Assembly: GCA_041671765.1 (NCBI GenBank)
Contig: JBAZAX010000038.1
Location: forward strand, 1-11,080
Source of the DNA: JBAZAX01 sp041671765
GTDB taxonomy: Bacteria > Babelota > Babeliae > Babelales > RVW-14
Direction: 5' to 3'
Length of the DNA: 11,080 nucleotides
This document shows positions 1 to 6,067 of the stretch, in pieces. Each line of letters begins with the position of its first letter. Position 1 is the first letter of the stretch. A model generated the notes under the pieces. It ran no database searches. It was not told where the DNA came from and saw only the letters and a program-made list of their open reading frames with translations. The translations under genes were made by a program, and so were the position numbers.

Positions 1-2
1 CA

Positions 3-983
3 TTAAAGGGCGCACGCGCAAACAATCTTAAAAATATTGATGTACAATTTCCTGTAGGAGTTTTTGCTGCCGTGTCAGGTGTATCCGGTTCAGGCAAAAG
101 TAGCCTTGTGATGCACACATTAGCCGCAGCACTGCATAATCACTTCAGAAACGGTTATGCAATTGGAAAAGACTTTGATGAAGTTCTTGGCGTAGACCAA
201 TTAAAAAACGTAGTTCTTGTTGATCAAAGTCCAATTGGCCGCACCCCCAGATCAAATCCCGCAACGTATCTTGGAATATTCGATGAGATACGAAATTTAT
301 TCGCATCACTTCCAGAAAGTAATGCTCGCGGTTATACCGCAGGCCGTTTCAGTTTTAACGTCCCTCAGGGCAGTTGCTTTGAGTGTGGCGGAGCAGGACA
401 CAACAAAATTTCTATGCATTTTTTAGAAGACGTTCTTGTAACGTGTAAATCATGTAATGGCACCCGCTATGATCAAAAAACCCTAGAAGTAAAGTTTAAA
501 GGCAAAAATATAGCCCAAGTTCTTGATCTTTCAGTTCTTGAAGCATGCAAATTTTTTGAAACATTTCCTCGAATTAAAAAACGATTAGATCTTTTATGCG
601 AAGTCGGCCTCGACTATATCAAGCTTGGCCAAGCGTCTCCAACATTCTCAGGAGGAGAGGCTCAACGTATCAAACTGGTAAATGAGCTTGCAAAACGCGA
701 TAAAAACACTATGTATATTCTTGACGAGCCTACAACAGGCTTGCACAGCGCAGACGTTGAACGACTACTTTTTGTGCTACAAAAACTTGTTGACCGCAGC
801 AACACCGTGTTGGTAATAGAACACAATCTTGATGTGCTAAAATCAGTTGATTATCTGATTGATATCGGGCCTGAAGGCGGTGAACTTGGGGGATATGTTG
901 TTGCAAAGGGAAAGCCTGAGCAAGTTGCTCAGTATAAAGACAGCATTACCGGAAAATATCTTAAAAAACATCTTTGCGCCTAA
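3..983 (+). CDS. uvrA: UvrA, excinuclease ABC subunit A, C-terminal part (5' end outside window)
   Basis: UvrA is the damage-sensing ATPase of nucleotide excision repair and works in the cytoplasm with UvrB. The frame is open from base 3, and its first residues (LKGARANNLKNIDV) already match UvrA, so the gene begins left of the window. About 326 residues remain, roughly the last third of a protein of about 940. Visible in order: the second Walker A (GVSGSGKSS, fragment residues 26-34), a C-terminal zinc module with paired cysteines (CFEC near 125-128 and CKSC near 148-151), an ABC signature FSGGEAQR (near 215-222), Walker B ILDEP (near 239-243), and the usual KYLKKHL-like end. All key residues are present, so this is very probably functional. 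It converges on the lasso operon, with 66 bases between the two stop codons. I see no convincing intrinsic terminator in that gap. Confidence 0.97.
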   Translation, partial: LKGARANNLKNIDVQFPVGVFAAVSGVSGSGKSSLVMHTLAAALHNHFRNGYAIGKDFDEVLGVDQLKNVVLVDQSPIGRTPRSNPATYLGIFDEIRNLFASLPESNARGYTAGRFSFNVPQGSCFECGGAGHNKISMHFLEDVLVTCKSCNGTRYDQKTLEVKFKGKNIAQVLDLSVLEACKFFETFPRIKKRLDLLCEVGLDYIKLGQASPTFSGGEAQRIKLVNELAKRDKNTMYILDEPTTGLHSADVERLLFVLQKLVDRSNTVLVIEHNLDVLKSVDYLIDIGPEGGELGGYVVAKGKPEQVAQYKDSITGKYLKKHLCA

Positions 984-1049
984 CCTAGACTTTTAGAAAC
1001 AACTTTGAAGGGCCTTGTTGCTTGCAATAAAAAAATTTCAACCAAAGTT

Positions 1050-2834
1050 TTACAACTCCCACTGGTTGAGCCACAACTGCCCAGTCAAAATATGTATAAT
1101 TGGCCAAAGATTTTCGGCTTGTCCATGTCGCATTTGTACCAATTCTTTATTTAACCAATTTTTATCTATCATTCCACCAGAAACAAGTTTTCCATTTAAA
1201 ATTATATCCTTAATATCTTGGGCATGATACGCACACTGTTTAACTATGGTTCCTGTTGTTTGCCCTTTAATCATACGCCATAACGATTTTGTCTTTTTAA
1301 TGCGGCTAATCGCTCGTCGGAAAAAAATTCGATCATATCCATCTTTAAACGACTGATATGTAGGTATTTTCAAAGCCAATTCTACTATCGGTTGAGACAA
1401 TAATGGATGGGTTATTATCGTATTATAGGCAAACTGATCTCGTTCTGAAAAAGCTACCGCTTGGCAAAGAGATTCTATTTGAATTGCTTTTGCAGGATAA
1501 AATTTATTCAAAGTGTTTTTAATATAAAATTCATGTTGCTTGAAGGTTTTTGCAAAATTTTTATTTAGAAACAAAGTCGAAGAACTTTGCGACGCATGAA
1601 ATTTTCCATAATAGTTTACAACAGCTTTTGCATTATCGTATATGAGTGGCATCAATGGCATGCGGTAAACACTGCTAAGCCCTTTTATAGATGTCGTAAT
1701 TCCATTAAAACCATGATCCAACCAATGATCAGCTAATGCATTTATTGGAGGTGGCGCAAGGAATACATGATCACCACCCTGCCCATTCATAATTTCTGGA
1801 CAATTATTTTGCCAAGCAAGTTCTTGTAGTTGTTTGCGATGATTATAAAACAACAAAAGAGAACTCGGTTTATTCGGACGCCATGAATGTGGTAGTTTGT
1901 CGAACAAAGAAGCATTTTGCCAATCAAGAAAATGCAACGATACATTACAAACATCTGCAACCTCTTGAGCATGCTCAATTTCATTTGAGCTTTGAGTTTG
2001 GCTATCAATATAATTGACCGCCATTAATTTTTTATCATCGGGTAAAAGGCTTTGCAAAAGCAACATTATACCGGATGAATCAGCCCCTCCAGAAAGCTCC
2101 ACGCAAACGCCTGATGCATCGCCAACCCAAGCCTTGGTGCAAGACTTTAATGTTGCAAGAAGCTCTTCTTCAAAAGCATTTTCATCTGTAATAAAAGAGC
2201 TTTTTAACGAAGAAATATTCCACAATAACATCTGTGATATTTTTCCATCTAGCGTTACGCAAAGACCCATCCCTGGCAAAAGTTCTTTTATCCCTTGAAA
2301 TGGTGTTGTTGGCAAAGATTGATTTTTATTAATTATATGTTCCGCAAAATAAGTTAAATCAATTGAAGGCTTAATTTCTAGGACTTTATATAAAAGCTCA
2401 ATTTCTGTAGAAAATATAATACCATCAGAATTCTGAACATAAAAAAGAGTAGATAAACCTTGTGGATCACGAATCAAAGTTATTGCTTTCGATGTCATAT
2501 TATAAAGCACCCCAACATATCGCCCCCAAAATAAATCGGAAATTTTTTGTGGATTATCAATCAACAGGGGGGCATAATCAGCATTAAATTTTACTGCGTT
2601 ACATTTTTCGCGATCAAATAACTTTCCAACTAAGAGCCCTTGGTTCGCATGAAGAGGGATTACTTGGTCATAGTGATATTTTTCATCTAGCTTTTGTCCT
2701 GCAAAAACAATGCCTTTTCCTACCGTCATAGTTTTCAGTGTGCCTTCAGCGGATTGCTGCAATGCAATATGAAATGATTTTTCAATACGATCAGAATTAC
2801 AAAAATCGCCGAAAGCGCCAAGTAAAAATGCCAT
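1050..2834 (-). CDS. Lasso peptide macrolactam cyclase (asparagine synthetase-like, McjC family)
   Basis: A 594-residue asparagine-synthetase-B-like protein. In lasso pathways this enzyme (C, as McjC) uses ATP to adenylate the side-chain carboxylate of ring residue 7-9, which the Gly1 amine then attacks to close the macrolactam. Seen: an N-terminal Ntn-hydrolase-like domain (about 1-200, with FWGRYVGVLYN at 102-112) that starts MAFLLGAF and so lacks the catalytic Cys2 of a true glutamine amidotransferase. Next comes the synthetase domain with PP-loop SGGADSS (248-254) and NGQGGDHVF (350-358). Absence of Cys2 combined with retained ATP motifs is typical of lasso cyclases and argues against asparagine synthesis. 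It is the last gene of the operon, 14 bases after B, preceded by a weak purine stretch (AAGAGAG). The place as lasso C rests mainly on its neighbours: a B protein and two precursors. Confidence 0.93.
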   Translation of the reverse strand: MAFLLGAFGDFCNSDRIEKSFHIALQQSAEGTLKTMTVGKGIVFAGQKLDEKYHYDQVIPLHANQGLLVGKLFDREKCNAVKFNADYAPLLIDNPQKISDLFWGRYVGVLYNMTSKAITLIRDPQGLSTLFYVQNSDGIIFSTEIELLYKVLEIKPSIDLTYFAEHIINKNQSLPTTPFQGIKELLPGMGLCVTLDGKISQMLLWNISSLKSSFITDENAFEEELLATLKSCTKAWVGDASGVCVELSGGADSSGIMLLLQSLLPDDKKLMAVNYIDSQTQSSNEIEHAQEVADVCNVSLHFLDWQNASLFDKLPHSWRPNKPSSLLLFYNHRKQLQELAWQNNCPEIMNGQGGDHVFLAPPPINALADHWLDHGFNGITTSIKGLSSVYRMPLMPLIYDNAKAVVNYYGKFHASQSSSTLFLNKNFAKTFKQHEFYIKNTLNKFYPAKAIQIESLCQAVAFSERDQFAYNTIITHPLLSQPIVELALKIPTYQSFKDGYDRIFFRRAISRIKKTKSLWRMIKGQTTGTIVKQCAYHAQDIKDIILNGKLVSGGMIDKNWLNKELVQMRHGQAENLWPIIHILTGQLWLNQWEL

Positions 2835-2848
2835 AGTAATAAACTCTC

Positions 2849-3613
2849 TTATTTATTAGGCTCTTTTAGAATAATAGACAAAACCTGTGCAATAACAGGA
2901 TCATCATGTATCACTTGTCCTGCCAACTCAGCCCAAGCATGTGCATAAAATGGATTTGTTTGAATTCCAATAACTAAATTACATGCCCAATTTTTTTTTA
3001 AAGCTATAAATACAAAAGTTGATGCCCATGCAAGACAGTATGTTTTTTTAGGATATAATAACGAAGCTGCATCGATTGCTGCCGACAGGCTATTGATCTC
3101 TTGTTCACAGGGGATATTAGATTTTTTTTGTTTAGATACTATTTTTTTTATTTCATCAAGGATTCCCTGAATGCCTTTAGACTTCAAAATTCGATGTATT
3201 TTCGCTAAATAAAAAAACGTTTTTATAATTTCTATTTTGGAGGCTTGCTTAAACGGCTTCCAATTACTCTTCGTGTCCCATTGATAATCTTTGAGCCCAC
3301 CAGGTAATAATGGAGCTGATGAAATAAGTTTACGATTAGCCCTGAAGTCATCCATTATAAATATAAGTTTTTTTTCAATAAAATATGAAATCCAATAATT
3401 GAGTTGTTCGGAATCATACTCTTTCTCTGCAGAGACGAATCTTTTTTGTTGATCTTGCTCAAATGAGTCATTAAGTATATCATCCAAATATTGTGCAGCA
3501 GAATCAACAATGCTAAAATATTTATCCTGAACACTATCTAAGACAACTATAGCATCATCAAAACGTGCAGCATAAACGTGAAGAGATAAAGAAAAATAAA
3601 TCATTGGAACCAT
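2849..3613 (-). CDS. Lasso peptide leader recognition and protease protein (fused PqqD/RRE-like domain + B2 transglutaminase-like protease, McjB type)
   Basis: A 254-residue protein. Residues about 4-85 look like a PqqD-type RiPP recognition element (YFSLSLHVYAARFDDAIVVL, then KYFSI), which binds the leader. Residues about 120-250 match the lasso B2 protease of the transglutaminase-like superfamily: Cys193 in TYCLAWAS, His225 in FYAHAWAEL, and Asp237 or Asp238 as the likely third catalytic residue. The protein would cut after the Leu-Thr-Leu end of the leader to expose Gly1. RRE and protease are one chain here, as in proteobacterial McjB, and not two proteins as in many Gram-positive clusters. 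Start: an in-frame stop codon lies directly before Met1. Met4 (base 3604) fits the usual family N-terminus (M-x-Y-x-L-S) about as well. Neither start has a clear Shine-Dalgarno sequence, unlike the precursors, so translation may be weak. Lies 74 bases after precursor 1 and 14 before C. Confidence 0.93.
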   Translation of the reverse strand: MVPMIYFSLSLHVYAARFDDAIVVLDSVQDKYFSIVDSAAQYLDDILNDSFEQDQQKRFVSAEKEYDSEQLNYWISYFIEKKLIFIMDDFRANRKLISSAPLLPGGLKDYQWDTKSNWKPFKQASKIEIIKTFFYLAKIHRILKSKGIQGILDEIKKIVSKQKKSNIPCEQEINSLSAAIDAASLLYPKKTYCLAWASTFVFIALKKNWACNLVIGIQTNPFYAHAWAELAGQVIHDDPVIAQVLSIILKEPNK

Positions 3614-3624
3614 TCATTATATCG

Positions 3625-3672
3625 ATTAGTCCGCTTATATTGAATTCGTTACGCAAATATAAGCGGACTAAT
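3625..3672 (-). promoter_or_regulatory. Perfect 17-bp inverted repeat between lasso precursors and B gene
   Basis: Arms 3625-3641 and 3656-3672 are exact reverse complements (core TTAGTCCGCTTATAT) with a 14-base loop. The repeat starts 16 bases after the stop of the second-transcribed precursor and ends 12 bases before the B start codon. In the direction of transcription no T-run follows, so it is not a standard intrinsic terminator. A strong mRNA hairpin here would protect the 3' end of the precursor message or partly attenuate the enzymes, giving more precursor than enzyme. An operator is the alternative. The repeat is directly seen; its function is inferred. Confidence 0.8.
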
Positions 3673-3687
3673 TAATCTACTGTAATC

Positions 3688-3810
3688 TTATCCAATCAAT
3701 GGCCATATCCCACGAATTCTAAACCCCCCTTCCCATTTATGGCCACCGCAGCCAAGAGTAAGCGCAGAGACTTTTCCTAATTCTGCAATTTGATTATTAA
3801 ATGTTTTCAT
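3688..3810 (-). CDS. Lasso peptide precursor 1 (40 aa; 19-residue leader, 21-residue core)
   Basis: A 40-codon gene with a good ribosome binding site (AAGGAG at 3816-3821, five bases before ATG). Leader: MKTFNNQIAELGKVSALTL, with Thr at the penultimate position (-2), the hallmark of lasso leaders. The core starts at Gly20: ring GCGGHKWE with Glu at core position 8 as isopeptide acceptor, then a 13-residue tail GGFRIRGIWPLIG. Ring size (8), core length (21), Gly1/Gly4/His5/Glu8 and the C-terminal Gly match the microcin J25 layout (ring GGAGHVPE). The Tyr9 that microcin J25 uses on RNA polymerase is absent. There is one Cys only, so no internal disulfide (class II type). Bulky Trp17, Phe11, Ile and Arg in the tail could act as steric plugs. 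Expected product: 21 residues minus one water. Confidence 0.92.
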   Translation of the reverse strand: MKTFNNQIAELGKVSALTLGCGGHKWEGGFRIRGIWPLIG

Positions 3811-3997
3811 AACAACTCCTTCGTTTTATGATATTAAAAAATGAAACTCATACAAAATAAATAAATTTTTTTAGAAAAAATTTTAACAATATTTTTGTTT
3901 ATCTCATGATGAAAACACGACTAAACTGACGTTCAATCCTATGGCCGATCGAGCCAAGTGTAAGCTCAGAGACTTTTCCTAATTCTGCGATTTGATT
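3751..3997. repeat. Duplicated precursor leader segment (45 bp, two copies)
   Basis: Bases 3751-3795 and 3953-3997 match over 45 positions with three differences by eye. They encode the leader stretch NQIAELGKVS-x-LTLG in both precursors. Similarity drops in the core codons except for the Gly-His pair (shared TATGGCC on the + strand), so the leader is conserved while the core varies. This points to duplication of a precursor gene followed by core diversification. Confidence 0.85.
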
Positions 3998-4015
3998 CTT
4001 AGTAAATATTTTCAT
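3899..4015 (-). CDS. Lasso peptide precursor 2 (38 aa; 20-residue leader, 18-residue core)
   Basis: A 38-codon gene directly downstream of the exporter gene (49 bases) with a strong ribosome binding site (AAAGGAG at 4021-4027, five bases before ATG). Leader: MKIFTKNQIAELGKVSELTL, again Thr at -2. The core starts at Gly21: ring GSIGHRIE with Glu at core position 8, then tail RQFSRVFIMR. The ring shares Gly1, Gly4, His5 and Glu8 with precursor 1 and with microcin J25, but the tail is shorter and strongly basic (Arg9, Arg13, Arg18 plus ring Arg6) and ends in Arg, not Gly. Phe11, Phe15 and Arg residues are candidate plugs. No Cys. The leader is nearly the same as that of precursor 1, so the same B and C enzymes should process both. 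Confidence 0.92.
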   Translation of the reverse strand: MKIFTKNQIAELGKVSELTLGSIGHRIERQFSRVFIMR

Positions 4016-4064
4016 TATTACTCCTTTAAATAAATGAATTTTAAAATTAAAAACTTAGCCAAAA

Positions 4065-5879
4065 TTACATAATGTTTTTTGAAATGTCTAGAAAATTATT
4101 TATTTTTTTATATGACTGTTTTTTCCACAAATTTGCATATAGGCCATTGGTCTTTAATAATTCTTGATGAGTGCCCCGTTCAACAATTATTCCATGGTCA
4201 ATTACAATTATCTCATTTGCATGAATCACCGTTGAAAGGCGATGCGCTACAATCAAAGTCGTTGCGCCTTTTGAAATTTCTTCAAGATTTTTTTGAATTT
4301 CTTGTTCGGTGTGAGTATCAAGTGATGAAGTTGCTTCATCAAAAATATAAATTTGAGGATTCTTAAGAATAACTCTTGCAATTGCAACCCGCTGCTTTTC
4401 TCCACCGGATAATTTAAGACCACGCTCGCCAACCATTGTATCGCATCCATCTGGTAAACACTCGATAAATTCATCTAAATGTGCAAGTTTTATAGCTCGT
4501 TCAACTTCTTCTTTGGTAGCAGATGGACAACCATAAGAAATATTATAATAAAGAGTATCATTAAACAACACTGTATCCTGCGGAACTACGCCAATTGCAT
4601 CATGAAGCGAACGCTGCGTAATTTTACGTATATCAAAATCATTAATCAAAATTCTACCATAAACTACATCATAAAACCGAAAAATTAACCGCGCTATAGT
4701 TGATTTTCCTGCGCCTGTAGCGCCTACGATTGCAACTGTATGTCCCGAAGGAACTGTAAACGATATTTCTTTAAGTATTTGTCGCTTATCGTCATACCCG
4801 AAAACAACATTTTCAAACTTAATTTCTGATTTATCGCAGTTAAGATTTATTGCATCAACAGCATCTTGAATTTCTGGTTTAATTTCCATTAAATTTATTG
4901 CGCTATCCATATCATTTAAACCCTGCCGAACTTGTTTTAATACATATCCAAAGCTATGTAATGGAATTACGAATTGTAAAAGATATCCATTAATTAAAAC
5001 AAAATCACTTACATTCATCTGTCCCAAAATAACAGCATTTCCGGTCATCACTGTTAAGTAAACGAGCCCACCCCCAATCATTAAAACTTGCCCTAACTGA
5101 ATAAACACATCTGCAAAACATTTTGCATTTCCTGCATTTTCTTGCTCCTGTAAAATGCTATTGCATTGCTCATGGCCATGAAATTCATTACCAAAATATT
5201 TAACTGTTTCAAAGTTAAGGAGATTATCAATAATAAAAGAACTTGATTTAGCCCTTTTTTCATTATAAATATTTTGTAGTTTTGACGAACGGTTTATCGC
5301 AAGAATACTAAACAACAAATAAAACACTAACATAAACAAAAGAACGCTACTATAAAAAATACCATAAAAATATGTCAGTACAACCATGGCTAGAATCATC
5401 TCTAAAACAGTTGGAAGTAAGAATAACAACAAACCCCAAAAAACCATTTCAAATCCAAATTGGGCTCGTTCTATTGCGCTTGTAACGTCTCCAGTTCTTC
5501 GTTCCAAATGAAATCTCAATGAAAGCGTATGTAAATGATCAAATATTTGCAAACTCATAATCCGCATATTGCGCTCTAGCAAACGAAACATCATTATTGA
5601 TCGCAATTGGGAAACAATTTGACCAATAGCCCACGATAAACCATATAATATAAGAGTTATTTGAAATATAGGAGTGATACCATTCTTAGGATTAGAAAGA
5701 ATAATAATTACTTTTTTAAATATGAGTGGAGTTCCAATGTTCAATCCTATCATTAAAAACATAAAGCAAAACGATAATACAATATGTATTCGTATTTTAG
5801 AATCTTTAACCCAAAAAAACGGTAAAATTCGAATACATGTTTTTAGCAGATTGGAACCTTTATGCTGTGGATTTTTCAT
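4065..5879 (-). CDS. ABC exporter, permease-ATPase half-transporter (Atm1/Hmt1-like), putative lasso peptide exporter D
   Basis: A 604-residue half-transporter that should work as a homodimer in the inner membrane. N-terminal permease: hydrophobic segments near 31-60, 70-90, 145-195 and 260-310. ATPase domain: Walker A GATGAGKST (386-394), Q-loop Gln434, signature LSGGEKQ (490-496), Walker B IYIFDE (510-515), H-loop His546. All are intact. The permease stretch FETVKYFGNE (223-232) and the RFHLERRTGD region recall the Atm1/Hmt1 branch (exporters of glutathione- or metal-linked compounds) more than a typical peptidase-containing bacteriocin exporter. No peptidase C39 domain is present; none is needed because B removes the leader. 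Position as first gene, 49 bases before the precursors on the same strand, suggests export of the lasso peptides and self-immunity, as McjD does for microcin J25. A separate Atm1-type housekeeping role is the alternative. The Shine-Dalgarno sequence is weak. Confidence 0.88.
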   Translation of the reverse strand: MKNPQHKGSNLLKTCIRILPFFWVKDSKIRIHIVLSFCFMFLMIGLNIGTPLIFKKVIIILSNPKNGITPIFQITLILYGLSWAIGQIVSQLRSIMMFRLLERNMRIMSLQIFDHLHTLSLRFHLERRTGDVTSAIERAQFGFEMVFWGLLLFLLPTVLEMILAMVVLTYFYGIFYSSVLLFMLVFYLLFSILAINRSSKLQNIYNEKRAKSSSFIIDNLLNFETVKYFGNEFHGHEQCNSILQEQENAGNAKCFADVFIQLGQVLMIGGGLVYLTVMTGNAVILGQMNVSDFVLINGYLLQFVIPLHSFGYVLKQVRQGLNDMDSAINLMEIKPEIQDAVDAINLNCDKSEIKFENVVFGYDDKRQILKEISFTVPSGHTVAIVGATGAGKSTIARLIFRFYDVVYGRILINDFDIRKITQRSLHDAIGVVPQDTVLFNDTLYYNISYGCPSATKEEVERAIKLAHLDEFIECLPDGCDTMVGERGLKLSGGEKQRVAIARVILKNPQIYIFDEATSSLDTHTEQEIQKNLEEISKGATTLIVAHRLSTVIHANEIIVIDHGIIVERGTHQELLKTNGLYANLWKKQSYKKINNFLDISKNIM

Positions 5880-5940
5880 AACAACAAGAAATCTCTATGA
5901 CAAGTAATTTTGTTTGGACTTGCAAAATATTTTTTAATAC

Positions 5941-5969
5941 ATACAATTCTTTGTAATTGGAAATTGTAT
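5941..5969. promoter_or_regulatory. Inverted repeat in divergent promoter region (possible operator)
   Basis: ATACAATT (5941-5948) and AATTGTAT (5962-5969) are exact inverted 8-mers separated by 13 bases, inside the 188-base region between the divergent lasso operon and the MutS-like gene. The right half overlaps the proposed lasso -10 element, so a dimeric regulator bound here would block it. The region is very AT-rich, so chance is possible. Confidence 0.35.
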
Positions 5970-5990
5970 CAAATTTTATGCGAAAATAAA
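5963..5990 (-). promoter_or_regulatory. Putative promoter of the lasso operon
   Basis: Read on the - strand: a -35-like TTTATT (5985-5990), 16-base spacer, and -10 TACAAT (5963-5968) preceded by TGA, which makes an extended -10 (TGATACAAT). Transcription would start near 5956, giving a leader of about 75 bases before the exporter ATG. The -35 box is poor; the extended -10 is the main support. Confidence 0.4.
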
Positions 5991-6067
5991 CAAGCAATCT
6001 AACATGAACTAAAAATACGCATAGAAAAAATTCAAAATTTTGCAAAATATCGGAAGATTTTAAATTT

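Noticed and set aside
984..1049. Possible terminator between uvrA and the lasso operon (AACTTTG at 1001-1007 and CAAAGTT at 1043-1049).
   Set aside because: Stem of only seven pairs with a loop of about 35 bases and no T-run in the right place for either strand.
1050..2834. Annotation as a genuine glutamine-dependent asparagine synthetase.
   Set aside because: The N-terminus lacks catalytic Cys2, and the gene sits directly after a lasso B protein and two lasso precursors.
3863..3884. AT-only inverted repeat between the two precursors (AAATTTTTT and AAAAAATTT).
   Set aside because: Weak stem made only of A-T pairs in a very AT-rich spacer; easily chance.
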